From positions 434,001 through 498,000 of the forward strand of contig CAVVIH010000008.1 of the NCBI GenBank assembly GCA_963748295.1: a stretch of 64,000 nt of DNA, written 5' to 3'. Below, in pieces: positions 41,214 through 53,809 of this stretch. The translations under genes were made by a program, and so were the position numbers. Source of the stretch: CAVVIH01 sp963748295. Lineage in GTDB: Bacteria > Acidobacteriota > Vicinamibacteria > Vicinamibacterales > 2-12-FULL-66-21. The notes below the pieces were generated by a model that was given only the letters and a program-made list of their open reading frames with translations, did not search any database and was not told the origin of the DNA. Every line of letters starts with the position of its first letter. The stretch's first letter is position 1.

Positions 41214-44200
41214 TTAGCCGATCGACCCGCCGGCGCTCAACTCGCGAAGCAGGCCCCCGACCCGGCTGAACACACCCGACTCCCCGCGGGGGTCTTCCTT
41301 TGCCGGCCTCATGATTTCGTCCCTGGTAAACCCGGGAGCGACCTCGCCGGCCCGGGCCCGAGCCGTCCACCACGAGCCGCCCGCTACCGCATCGCCGCCT
41401 TTTCGCGGCTGGGACCCGCCACCGGCCGGCCGGGGCCGCGATCGGGCAGTATTGCCTTTCAGATCCAGCTTCAGGCTCGCCGGCGGCACCAGCGTCGAAT
41501 CACCGCGTTCCTGCACGACGCGATACAACCAGGCCGGATCGAGCTTCGCCTCCGGCCTGAACTTTAGGACGACGAACTGACCCTCGCGGTCGACCGACTC
41601 GAGGCCGACCCGGTCCGCAAGGATGCGAATCGACGCGTACTCGGCGAGGTTCAGCACCGAGTCGGGCGGTGGGCCGTAGCGATCGCGGACTTCGTCCATC
41701 AGCCGGCTCAGCTCGGTGTCGGTCCTGACCGCGGCCATCCGGCGATAGACGGTCAGCCGCTGGTTCATGTCGGGGATGTAGCCATCCTCGATGCGCAGGT
41801 CGACGCGCAGGTTGACGTTGGCGCGGATCTCGTCCTCGATCTCCTCGCCCTTCAACTCCTTGATCGTCTGCTCGAGCAGCTTCATGTACATGTCGAAGCC
41901 GACCGCTTCGATGTGCCCGCTCTGCTCGCCGCCCAGCAGGTTGCCGGCGCCCCTGATCTCGAGATCGAGCGCCGCCACACGGAACCCGCTGCCGAGATCG
42001 CTGAACTCGCGGATCGCCGCAAGACGCTTCTTGGCGACCGGCGACAGCGAATCCTCGGGCGGCACCAGCAGGTAGGCGTACGCACGCCGATCGGATCGGC
42101 CGACGCGGCCACGAAGCTGATAGAGCTGGGAGAGGCCGTAGCGATCCGAGCGGTTGATGATGATCGTGTTGGCGTTTGGAATATCCAGGCCGTTCTCGAT
42201 GATCGTCGTCGCCAGCAGCACGTCGTACCTGTGCGCGACGAAGTCCACCATCACGCGTTCGAGCTCTTCCTCGCCCATCTGGCCGTGGGCAACGGCAATG
42301 CGCGCCTCGGGCACGAGCCTGGTGATCAGGTTGCCGAGCGAATAGATCGACTCCACACGGTTGTGGACGAAGTAGATCTGGCCGCCGCGCTCCAGCTCGG
42401 TGCGAATCGCGCTCGAAATCACCGCCTGATCGAACTTGACGACGTTGGTCTGAATCGACAGCCGATCCTTCGGAGGGGTTTCGATGATCGACATGTCCCT
42501 GATGCCCGCCAGCGACATGTTCAGCGTGCGCGGGATTGGTGTGGCGGTCATGGTCAGCACGTCGACGCGCTTGCGCAGCTGCTTGATCTTTTCCTTGTGC
42601 GCCACGCCGAACCGCTGTTCCTCGTCAACGACGAGCAGGCCGAGGTCCCTGAACTGCACGTCCTTCGACAACAGCCGGTGCGTGCCGACGATGATTTCGA
42701 CTTTTCCCGCGGCGAGGTCCTCGAGCACCTGCTTCTGCTCGGCCTTCGTGCGGAACCGGCTCACCATGTCGGTCCGCACGGGAAACGCGGCAAACCGGTT
42801 CTTCAGCGTCTTCAGATGCTGGAAGGTGAGAACCGTCGTCGGCGCGAGGAAGGCGACCTGCTTGCCGTCCATGACGGCCTTGAAGGCGGCACGCATGGCC
42901 ACCTCGGTCTTGCCGTAGCCCACGTCGCCGCACAGCAGCCGATCCATCGTGGTCGGCGTCTCCATGTCGCCTTTGATGTCGGCAATGGCGGTGTGCTGGT
43001 CCGGGGTCAGCTCCCACTCGAAGGCGTCCTCGAACTCCTGCTGCCAGTGCGTGTCGGAACTGAACGCGTGACCCTGGACGGCCTTGCGGGCCGCGTAGAG
43101 CTTCAGCAGCTCCTCCGCCATGTCGCGCATCGCCTTCTTGACGCGCGTCTTGGCTTTCTCCCAGGTGGTTCCGCCCAGCCGATCGAGCGCGGGACGTGTG
43201 GCGCCCGTGTACTTCTGCACGAGATCCAGGCGTTCGACCGGGACAAAGAGCTTGTCATCGCCGGCGTAGCGCAGCTCCATGAACTCCTGCGCTTCGAGGC
43301 CCAGCTCGATCCGTTTCAGGCCGACGAACACGCCGATGCCGTGATCGACGTGGACGACGAGATCGCCGATCTTGAGATCGCGGAAATCGGAGAGGAAGGT
43401 GCGGGCCGCCGATCTGCGGCGCTCGTGAACCTTGCGCTCTTCCTCGAAGACGTCGGTCTCGGCCCAGATCTGCAGTGCTGCATCAGGCAGCCGGAAGCCG
43501 CGTGAGAGATGACCCGTGCCGACGAGAACCGAAGCGGTGTGCGCGTCCTCGGCGCGTTCGATCGGAACCGCGTAGATCTCGTAATCGGCGAGAAGCTCGA
43601 TCGTGCGCTCGGCCCGGCCGGGGGAGTTCGCGACGAAGACGAGCGTGTCGCCACGCTCGCGCGCGCGGCGGATCTCGGCGACCCACTCCACCACGCGGCC
43701 GCCGAACTCGACCGCAGGCTGACAGGCGATGTGGCGCCGATCCGTGCCGTCAGCGATTTCGAGCGTTTCGATCGACGTCGCCCCGGCGAGCCACGACTCC
43801 GCGGCGGTCCACTCGACGACGAGGTCGGCGGGTGCGGGGACCCGGTTGCCCTTTTCGAGCGCCTCGTCATGGCTGGCGGCAATCTGCTCGGTCAGTCTGA
43901 CACCGTGCGCGCGCACTTCCTCTGGCTCGAAGACGATGAGGGCGGGACGTCCCGAAACAGAGAGATAGTCGTGGAACGTCGCTCCTCGATCCGCGCCGCC
44001 CCCATCGTCCATGAGCTCCTGCAACGGAATGATCGCGGCCTGATCGAGCGACCCGGTGGAACGCTGCGTCGATGGATCGTAAGTGCGTATCGATTCGATC
44101 GTGTCGCCGACGAATTCGAGCCTGATCGGCTGGCCGGCGCCGGCGGGGTAGAAGTCCACCACGCCGCCGCGCAGGCAGAATTCGCCCGATTCGTCGACCG

Positions 44201-44726
44201 GATCCTGACGGGTATAGCCGGCCTGCGCGAGCAGATCGCCCAGGTCGGTCGGCGAGATGTCCTGTCCTGGTTTGAGCGTGATCGAGGTGTGCGCAAGGCG
44301 CGGTACCGCGCTGACGCGCGGCAGCAGCGCCGCGGCGGATGCAATAACCAGCCTGGCGTGGCCCGATGCCAGTGCATGCAGGGCGCGAGCTCTTGCCGAT
44401 GAGATGTCGAAGTGCGGCGCGAGGCCTCGATAGGGATCGACCTCATGCGACGGAAACGGCAGCACGACCCGTTCGACCTCGGCGTCCCCCAGCCCTTCGA
44501 GCGCGGCGAGGAAGAAGCGCGCGTCCTCCGACATGCGTTCGACGTCCGCATCGGTCGGCACGACGAGGACAGTCCGCTCACGTGTGGCCGACGCGGCGGC
44601 AAACATCGCGGCTGCGGGCCCGGTGAGGCCGGACACCGACCGGCCGGGCACACCAAGGCCGAGCCGGCCGCCGGCCGACTTCAGGATCGCGCGAAGCGTG
44701 AGCGAGCTGGACGTGTAGGTCGTCAC
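41214..44726 (-). CDS. mfd: Transcription-repair coupling factor
   Basis: 1170 residues, GTG start. The UvrB-like N-terminal part, the RNA-polymerase interaction domain (FVGLKRIELGLEAQEFMELRYA... region), and the SF2 helicase with Walker A LLCGDVGYGKTE, the DEEQRFG box, GTHRLL, and a late QLRGRVGRSD block, then a TRCF C-terminal domain. It removes stalled RNA polymerase and recruits UvrA. Confidence 0.96.
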   Translation of the reverse strand: MTTYTSSSLTLRAILKSAGGRLGLGVPGRSVSGLTGPAAAMFAAASATRERTVLVVPTDADVERMSEDARFFLAALEGLGDAEVERVVLPFPSHEVDPYRGLAPHFDISSARARALHALASGHARLVIASAAALLPRVSAVPRLAHTSITLKPGQDISPTDLGDLLAQAGYTRQDPVDESGEFCLRGGVVDFYPAGAGQPIRLEFVGDTIESIRTYDPSTQRSTGSLDQAAIIPLQELMDDGGGADRGATFHDYLSVSGRPALIVFEPEEVRAHGVRLTEQIAASHDEALEKGNRVPAPADLVVEWTAAESWLAGATSIETLEIADGTDRRHIACQPAVEFGGRVVEWVAEIRRARERGDTLVFVANSPGRAERTIELLADYEIYAVPIERAEDAHTASVLVGTGHLSRGFRLPDAALQIWAETDVFEEERKVHERRRSAARTFLSDFRDLKIGDLVVHVDHGIGVFVGLKRIELGLEAQEFMELRYAGDDKLFVPVERLDLVQKYTGATRPALDRLGGTTWEKAKTRVKKAMRDMAEELLKLYAARKAVQGHAFSSDTHWQQEFEDAFEWELTPDQHTAIADIKGDMETPTTMDRLLCGDVGYGKTEVAMRAAFKAVMDGKQVAFLAPTTVLTFQHLKTLKNRFAAFPVRTDMVSRFRTKAEQKQVLEDLAAGKVEIIVGTHRLLSKDVQFRDLGLLVVDEEQRFGVAHKEKIKQLRKRVDVLTMTATPIPRTLNMSLAGIRDMSIIETPPKDRLSIQTNVVKFDQAVISSAIRTELERGGQIYFVHNRVESIYSLGNLITRLVPEARIAVAHGQMGEEELERVMVDFVAHRYDVLLATTIIENGLDIPNANTIIINRSDRYGLSQLYQLRGRVGRSDRRAYAYLLVPPEDSLSPVAKKRLAAIREFSDLGSGFRVAALDLEIRGAGNLLGGEQSGHIEAVGFDMYMKLLEQTIKELKGEEIEDEIRANVNLRVDLRIEDGYIPDMNQRLTVYRRMAAVRTDTELSRLMDEVRDRYGPPPDSVLNLAEYASIRILADRVGLESVDREGQFVVLKFRPEAKLDPAWLYRVVQERGDSTLVPPASLKLDLKGNTARSRPRPAGGGSQPRKGGDAVAGGSWWTARARAGEVAPGFTRDEIMRPAKEDPRGESGVFSRVGGLLRELSAGGSIG

Positions 44727-44759
44727 TGCAAGGACCCACCACGGGTGTGGGAACCCTCT

Positions 44760-44765
44760 ATTTTA
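44760..44765 (-). promoter_or_regulatory. Putative -10 box (TAAAAT) for mfd
   Basis: TAAAAT on the minus strand, 33 bases before the mfd GTG. No strong -35. Confidence 0.3.
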
Positions 44766-44797
44766 CCGCACGGTATCACCATCGGCTGCGGCTCAGA

Positions 44798-44826
44798 TTG
44801 ACGGCACCCGCTGAGGCTCCTACACT
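44798..44826 (+). promoter_or_regulatory. Sigma-70 promoter for the DUF1059 gene
   Basis: TTGACG, 17-base spacer, TACACT. It is followed by AAGGAGG at 44843-44849, seven bases before the ATG. This is the clearest classical promoter/RBS pair in the window. Confidence 0.7.
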
Positions 44827-44856
44827 CGACCATTCGGCAGCCAAGGAGGCCCGCAG

Positions 44857-45036
44857 ATGGCAAAAGTGTTGAAGTGCGGAGATGTGATGCCCGGCTGCGA
44901 CAAAGTCATTGTTGGAAAAGACGAGGACGAGGTATTCGCGAAGGCGGAGGCACACGCGCGGAAGGAACACAACATGACGATCATTACTCCGCACGTGATG
45001 GCGGACATCGGCGCGGCGATCAAAGACAAGCCCTGA
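44857..45036 (+). CDS. DUF1059 small protein
   Basis: 59 residues (MAKVLKCGDVMPGCDKVIVG). The Cys-X6-Cys spacing (C7/C14), VFAKAEAHARKEHNM and the final TPHVMADI match the DUF1059 family of short cytosolic proteins. It is a single gene with its own promoter and strong ribosome site, between mfd and the nucleotidyltransferase. Confidence 0.82.
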   Translation: MAKVLKCGDVMPGCDKVIVGKDEDEVFAKAEAHARKEHNMTIITPHVMADIGAAIKDKP

Positions 45037-45046
45037 CCATCGGTCG

Positions 45047-45541
45047 TCAGCCCGCGTCGCGGATCCGTGCGATCAAGGCACTGGTGGAATAGCCTTGTTC
45101 GACCGCGACGCGAATCACCCTTCCACCGCGCGCTTCGACGGTGTCCCGGCCGACGATGTGATCGGCCGGCCAGTCCGCGCCCTTGACCAGCACGTCGGGT
45201 TGAATCGCGCGCACGATCTCCGCCGGCGTGTCTTCGTCGAATTGCACGACGGCGTCCACGCACGCGAGCGCCGCCAGCGCTTCGGCGCGTTCACTTCCCG
45301 GCACGATGGGCCGTCCCTCTCCCTTGTTCCGCCGGACCGAAGTGTCCGAATTCAGGCCCACGACCAACGCGTCACCGTAGCCGCGCGCCGCCTGCAGATA
45401 GCGCAGGTGGCCGGGGTGGAGCAGATCGAACACGCCGTTGGTGAACACGATACTCGCGCCTGCCGCCCGCCGGCGGCTGACGAAGCGAACGGCCTCTTCG
45501 CGGCTCAGCACGCGCTCGGCGCCAGGCTTCTCGACCTGCAT
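45047..45541 (-). CDS. hldE: D-glycero-beta-D-manno-heptose 1-phosphate adenylyltransferase-type nucleotidyltransferase
   Basis: 164 residues from ATG 45541, one base after the upstream stop. GVFDLLHPGHLRYLQ is the HxGH nucleotide-binding motif of the cytidylyltransferase superfamily, and KGADWPADHIVGRD follows. It matches the C-terminal (RfaE2) half of HldE, which makes ADP-heptose for lipopolysaccharide. It follows a polysaccharide ABC exporter, a fitting context. The kinase half is absent here. Confidence 0.85.
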   Translation of the reverse strand: MQVEKPGAERVLSREEAVRFVSRRRAAGASIVFTNGVFDLLHPGHLRYLQAARGYGDALVVGLNSDTSVRRNKGEGRPIVPGSERAEALAALACVDAVVQFDEDTPAEIVRAIQPDVLVKGADWPADHIVGRDTVEARGGRVIRVAVEQGYSTSALIARIRDAG

Positions 45542-45542
45542 C

Positions 45543-46877
45543 CTAGGCGTTGTCCAGGACGACGTTTGCCGAGAAGCGCCAGGCATGCCGCGGCCTGTAG
45601 ATGCCGACGTCCTTCGTCCTCGACTTCACGCGGAACGTATAGAGCAGCCGATGGTAGTCGTAGGGATATCCGTCAAGCTTGTGCACCGCGACATCGAGCT
45701 TGTAGGTGCCCTCGACCAGATCGAGCGTATCGATGGTGAAGACCGCCTCCGCGTCGCCATGAATGCGCGCGATCTTCAGCTCTTCGATGTTCGTGTTGGT
45801 GCCGTAGCAGCACGTGCCGTCGGCGTTGAAGATGCCGACGCCGATGACGAAGTCGTCGATCGCGAGCGGCGCGCGCATCCTGATCCTGATGTCGACACCG
45901 TCGCCGGACTGGAAGACGTGCGCGCGTTCGCCGTCCGACCCCGCGAGCATCACGTCCGTGATCTCGACCTCGCGCGAGCCCCATCGGCCTTCCGCCGCAC
46001 GGAACATGTCGGCGGGTGCTTCCGCGGTTTCGACGGGATGGTCCGGCAGCACCGCGGCGGCAGGCTCGTCCGGCGATACGACCGCCGCTTCCTGGGCTTT
46101 GGCGTCGCCGGCGGCGAGGTGCTGTTCCTCCGATACCTCGACGTCGGTGATGTACGCGCCGACGACGCGCTTGGGATCGCCCATCGCTTTCATCTGTCCG
46201 GCGTCCAGCCACAGCGCCTCGTCGCAGAACCGCTCGACCAGGCCGAGCGAATGGGTGACGAGCAGGATGGTTCTGCCGCGCCGCTTGAATTCGGCGAACT
46301 TGTCGAGGCACTTGTGCGTGAAGCCCTCGTCGCCGACCGCAAGCACTTCGTCGACCAGCAGGACATCGGGATCCACGTGAATCGCCACTGCAAACCCCAG
46401 GCGCATGTACATGCCTGAGGAGTAGGTCTTCACGGGCGCGTCGATGAAGTCCTGCAGCTCGGCGAACTCCACGATCTCGTCGAACCGCTTCGTGATTTCC
46501 TTCTTCGAGAGGCCGAGCATGATGCCGTTGATGAACACGTTCTCGCGGCCGGAGATTTCCGGGTGGAAGCCGGCGCCCAGCTCGATCAGCGCCGAGACGC
46601 GTCCGTTCACCCGCACCGTGCCGGTCGTCGGCTTCGTGATCCCCGCCACGAGCTTGAGCATCGTGCTCTTGCCCGAGCCATTCCTGCCGATGACGCCAAG
46701 CGTCCGGCCCGCGGGAACCGTAAACGTGACGTCCTGCACCGCCGCGAAGGTCTCGTCGGGCCTGAGGTCGCGCACGAGGCTGCCGCCAAGCAGCGCGCTC
46801 TTCAGCGTCGCGAACTGGCGGCGCCGGCTGTAGCGGCGGTAGATCTTGGTGGCGTGTGAGACTTCAATCGAGTTCAT
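45543..46877 (-). CDS. wzt: Polysaccharide ABC exporter ATPase, Wzt-like
   Basis: 444 residues from ATG 46877. Walker A GRNGSGKSTMLK, the signature TYSSGMYMRLGFAVA and Walker B DVLLVDEVLAVGDEGF are the TagH/Wzt pattern. The C-terminal domain (about 290-444) is Wzt-like, with VDIRIRMRAPLAIDDFVIGVGIFNADG, which binds the sugar terminus. It exports O-antigen or other glycans with the permease at 46972. Confidence 0.92.
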   Translation of the reverse strand: MNSIEVSHATKIYRRYSRRRQFATLKSALLGGSLVRDLRPDETFAAVQDVTFTVPAGRTLGVIGRNGSGKSTMLKLVAGITKPTTGTVRVNGRVSALIELGAGFHPEISGRENVFINGIMLGLSKKEITKRFDEIVEFAELQDFIDAPVKTYSSGMYMRLGFAVAIHVDPDVLLVDEVLAVGDEGFTHKCLDKFAEFKRRGRTILLVTHSLGLVERFCDEALWLDAGQMKAMGDPKRVVGAYITDVEVSEEQHLAAGDAKAQEAAVVSPDEPAAAVLPDHPVETAEAPADMFRAAEGRWGSREVEITDVMLAGSDGERAHVFQSGDGVDIRIRMRAPLAIDDFVIGVGIFNADGTCCYGTNTNIEELKIARIHGDAEAVFTIDTLDLVEGTYKLDVAVHKLDGYPYDYHRLLYTFRVKSRTKDVGIYRPRHAWRFSANVVLDNA

Positions 46878-46885
46878 AAACAAGC

Positions 46886-46968
46886 TTTCAGCTGTCAGCT
46901 GTGAGCTGTCAGCTTTAAGTCCAGCGGGTCTTCAGCTGAGAGCTGACGGCTGATAGCTGACGGCGTCA
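46886..46968. repeat. Inverted heptamer repeat, TCAGCTG family
   Basis: Forward units (CAGCTGTCAGCTG) at about 46886-46915, then reverse or mixed units (GAGAGCTGACGGCTGATAGCTGACG) to 46968. Fills the gap between the wzt and wzm genes. Confidence 0.75.
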
Positions 46969-46971
46969 GTC

Positions 46972-47721
46972 CTATACTTCCTCAGCGAACGTATCCCGCA
47001 ACCTGTCGAACACGAAATACCCGAACAGGAAGAACAGGATCGATGCGGCGCCGACGGCGAGCAGCAAGGTCCCGTGTCCGACCGGCCCCTTGAAATACAG
47101 GATTTCCTGATACGTGATGATGAGATGCGTCATCGGGTTCATGTTCAGGATGCGCATCTGCCACGCCTCCATGATCTTGTACGGGTAGATGATCGGCGTC
47201 GCGAAAAACCAGATCGTCAGCAGGTTCGACAGGATGTCCCTGATATCCCTGAAGTGCACGGTCAGCGCCGACAGGAGCAGCGCGAAGCCGGTCGTCAGAA
47301 TCAACTGGACCAGGACGGCCACCGGGAACCACAGGAGCTCGCTTGGCTGGATCGGCGCCTGAAAATACAACAGAAACGCCGCGAGGATGGGCAATCCCAG
47401 AATGAAGTGCACCATGTTCGCGAGCACGGTCACGATCGGGAGGATCTCGGCGGGGAAGAGCACCTTCTTGATCAGGTTGCCGCCCGAAATCAGCACGCCC
47501 GAGGACTCGAGCAGTGATGTCGAGAACCACGTCCAGGGCAGGATCCCGCAGAACATGAACAACTCGATGTGGTCGTAGCCTTCCCACTTCTGCGGCAGGA
47601 ACACCTTGAAGACGAACGAGTAGATCAGTAGCAGCAGCAGCGGGTTGATGAACGACCAGAAGAACCCGAGAACCGAGCCGCGATACCGGGCCTTCAGCTC
47701 CCGCGAGACAAGGCTCTGAAT
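46972..47721 (-). CDS. wzm: Polysaccharide ABC exporter permease, Wzm-like
   Basis: About 249 residues. The homologous part starts IQSLVSRELKARYRGSVLGF, at an ATT codon (47719-47721), and the only normal start (GTG 47604) would remove the first 39 residues. Six hydrophobic segments and GLPILAAFLL and IIYPYKIMEAW are typical of ABC-2 permeases. The upstream PP2C gene ends in the same frame, 30 bases before. Either ATT starts, or two bases are missing near the PP2C stop (TAATG-like overlap). Confidence 0.85.
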   Translation of the reverse strand: MQSLVSRELKARYRGSVLGFFWSFINPLLLLLIYSFVFKVFLPQKWEGYDHIELFMFCGILPWTWFSTSLLESSGVLISGGNLIKKVLFPAEILPIVTVLANMVHFILGLPILAAFLLYFQAPIQPSELLWFPVAVLVQLILTTGFALLLSALTVHFRDIRDILSNLLTIWFFATPIIYPYKIMEAWQMRILNMNPMTHLIITYQEILYFKGPVGHGTLLLAVGAASILFFLFGYFVFDRLRDTFAEEV

Positions 47722-47751
47722 GAGACCGCGATAGCGGGAAGACGCGCCAGA

Positions 47752-48540
<789 letters not shown>

Positions 48541-48583
48541 GGAGCCGCGTCAGCCCTGCATGTGTAGGTGTCCCGCAGCACTA

Positions 48584-49017
48584 CTACCTCCGGGTGACGC
48601 CCCGCAGACCCACCGAATTGGCGACGTCGATGCGCACGAGCGCGCGGGCGAGCGAGACGCGCGCCCGCTGGAAGTCCACGTTCAAACCGGGCTCTTTCAG
48701 GCGCTGCTCCGCGCGCTGGCGGGCAGCCTCTGCGCGCTCGACGTCGATATCCTCGGCTTTTTCGGCAATTCGCGCCAGGATCGTCACGCGCTCGGGCAGG
48801 ATCTCCGCAAAGCCCTCCGAAACCGCGAGGTAGGTCTTCGTCTGGCCTTTCCGGTACCACAGCTCGCCGACCTTGAGCAGTGCGATGAGCGGCGCGTGCC
48901 CGGGGAGCACGCCGAAGTAGCCGCCGGCGCCCGGGATCTGGAGCTCGTCCACCTGCTCGTGGGCGAGCACGCGTTCCGGCGTGACGATCCGCAGGTCGAT
49001 GTGCGTCGGGAGTTCCA

Positions 49018-49018
<1 letters not shown>
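48584..49018 (-). CDS. atpC: F1 ATP synthase epsilon subunit
   Basis: 144 residues. LRIVTPERVLAHEQVDELQIPGAGGYFGVLPGHAPLI is the conserved N-terminal beta-sandwich, and the helical C-terminus follows. Overlaps the atpD stop by one base (TAATG). Confidence 0.95.
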
Positions 49019-50460
<1,442 letters not shown>

Positions 50461-50475
50461 AAATGTGTCGTCGCG

Positions 50476-51354
50476 TCAGAGCGCTTGCGCGCCCGAGACT
50501 ACCTCGATAATCTCCCTCGTGATCGCCGCCTGCCGCACCTTGTTCATGTGCAGCGTCAGCTGCTCGATCATCTCGCCCGAATTGCGCGTCGCCGCGTCCA
50601 TCGCCGTCATCTGCGCGGCGTAGAAGGCGGCGTTCGACTCGAGCAGCGCCTTGAACACCTGCACTTCGACGTGCGTCGGGATCAGCGATTTGTACAGTTC
50701 TTCCGGCGCCGGCTCGAACAGGTACTCGACGATCGGGCCGGCGGCCGCGTTGCGCCCCGCCTCGATCTCTTCCCGCGGGATCGGCAGCAGCCGATCGACC
50801 ACCACCCGCTGCGCCAGCACCGACTTGAATTCGTTGTAGGCGACGAACACGCGATCGATCTCGCCGCGCGTAAAGAGCTCCATGGCGCGTCCGGCGATCG
50901 CCTGCGCGTGCGCGAAGCGGAGCTGACCGAAGAAGTTGATCTCCTCGTGCACCACTTCGAATGCGCGCCGCGCGAAGTAGTCGCGGCCGCGGCGCCCGAC
51001 CAGGCTGAGCGCCACCGGCGCGGGATTCTCGGCGATGAACGCGCTGGCGGCCTTGATGACGTTCGTGTTGAAACTGCCGCACAGGCCGCGATCGGCGGTG
51101 ACCACGATCAGGAGGGTTCGTCCGTCCGCGCGCGGGGTCAACCGCTCGTCGAGCAGCGGATGCGCGGACGCCTGGACCCGCGACGCCAGGCCGCTCAGCA
51201 CCCGCAGCATCTCGGTCGCAAACGGCCGCCCCTGCTGAATACGCTCCTGCGCGCGGCGCAGCTTCGACGCGGCGACCATCTTCATCGCCTTCGTGATCTG
51301 CTGCGTCGATTTGACGGCGCGGATGCGGCGCCGGATGTCCAGCAATGAGGGCAT
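50476..51354 (-). CDS. atpG: F1 ATP synthase gamma subunit
   Basis: 292 residues from ATG 51354 (MPSLLDIRRRIRAVKSTQQI). The frame upstream is a shadow of atpA. LCGSFNTNVIK and the C-terminal helix with AAITREIIEVVSGAQA are typical. Central rotor stalk. 12 bases from atpA. Confidence 0.96.
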   Translation of the reverse strand: MPSLLDIRRRIRAVKSTQQITKAMKMVAASKLRRAQERIQQGRPFATEMLRVLSGLASRVQASAHPLLDERLTPRADGRTLLIVVTADRGLCGSFNTNVIKAASAFIAENPAPVALSLVGRRGRDYFARRAFEVVHEEINFFGQLRFAHAQAIAGRAMELFTRGEIDRVFVAYNEFKSVLAQRVVVDRLLPIPREEIEAGRNAAAGPIVEYLFEPAPEELYKSLIPTHVEVQVFKALLESNAAFYAAQMTAMDAATRNSGEMIEQLTLHMNKVRQAAITREIIEVVSGAQAL

Positions 51355-51365
51355 GGCTTCGAGTC

Positions 51366-52889
<1,524 letters not shown>

Positions 52890-52932
52890 GCGTGTCTCTG
52901 TGCGCCGCGGACCGTCCGCCGCGGCAGTGCTG

Positions 52933-53484
52933 CTAGTCGGGCGCGCTCGTGAGCGACTCGCGCATCCTTTCGAGCTGGCGCGTGATGCTGCCGTCGTAGA
53001 CCGTGCTGCCCAGGCGCGCGACGGCGCCGCCAACGATCGCCTCGTCGACGCGGGTCTCGAGCTGCACCTGGCGGCCGGTCGCGCGCGCGAGATTCGCCCG
53101 GAGCGCGTCGGCGCGATCGGCGGCGAGCGGCGCCGCGGTCACCACTTCGGCGCGCACGACGTTCATGTGATCCATCAGCCGGTTGCGGAACGCCTCGACC
53201 AGATCCGGCAGGATGCTCAACCGGTCGCGCTCGGCCAGCAACAACAGGAGCTTCGTGACAGGCTGCAGCAGCCCCGCCTCCGCGACCAGCCGCTCGACCG
53301 CCGCCCGCTTCTTTGGGGCAGGCACAGCCGGGTTGGTGAGGGCGCGGTGAAGGATGTCGTTGGCCGCCACCAGGTTGGTGAACTCGACCAGCTCGCGCTC
53401 GGCGCGTTCGAAGTCGGCGCGCTCGGCCCGGGCGACGTCGAAAAGGGCCCGCGCGTAGCGGCCGGCAGCCGCGCGACTCGTCAT
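52933..53484 (-). CDS. atpH: F1 ATP synthase delta subunit
   Basis: 183 residues. AAAGRYARALFDVARAERA and the LEERVDEAIVGGAVARLGSTVYDGSI-like C-terminus (LETRVDEAIVGGAVARLG) fit the delta/OSCP family. First gene of the F1 operon; no F0 genes (atpB, E, F) upstream. Confidence 0.93.
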   Translation of the reverse strand: MTSRAAAGRYARALFDVARAERADFERAERELVEFTNLVAANDILHRALTNPAVPAPKKRAAVERLVAEAGLLQPVTKLLLLLAERDRLSILPDLVEAFRNRLMDHMNVVRAEVVTAAPLAADRADALRANLARATGRQVQLETRVDEAIVGGAVARLGSTVYDGSITRQLERMRESLTSAPD

Positions 53485-53809
53485 CTGACCTCCCGCGGGC
53501 GTGGGTCAGACAAATCGAACGCGTTCAATTCCAATGCGGTCATGATGGGGGATTCGTCGTGCTGGTCTTTCGGGTGGCCCTTCTCGGGCCCATCGGGGTG
53601 CTCGGAACACCGGTAACCCGCCGGCACAAACATCAATTTATACCACATCGGCAGCTCCCAAACCCCAACTCCCAACTCCCAAAGCCACGGGGTGAAATGC
53701 GTCGGGACTTCCACCCCGGCTCGTCAAAGCAAATCGTTTGGGAGTTGGGAGTTGCGCCCGCCGTAGCGCGATGCCTTCGTGCGCGCGAAGGCGGGGCGTT
53801 GGGAGTTGA
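53485..53809. repeat. Intergenic region with TTGGGAG inverted repeat (copy 4)
   Basis: Reverse units (CAACTCCCAA) at about 53652-53683; forward units (TTGGGAGTTGGG) at about 53737-53754 and 53798-53809, the last touching the selD stop codon. The remaining 160 bases before atpH have no gene that I can support. Confidence 0.7.

Noticed and set aside
41913..43505. Open frame of about 530 codons opposite mfd
   Set aside because: Shadow of mfd helicase domains.
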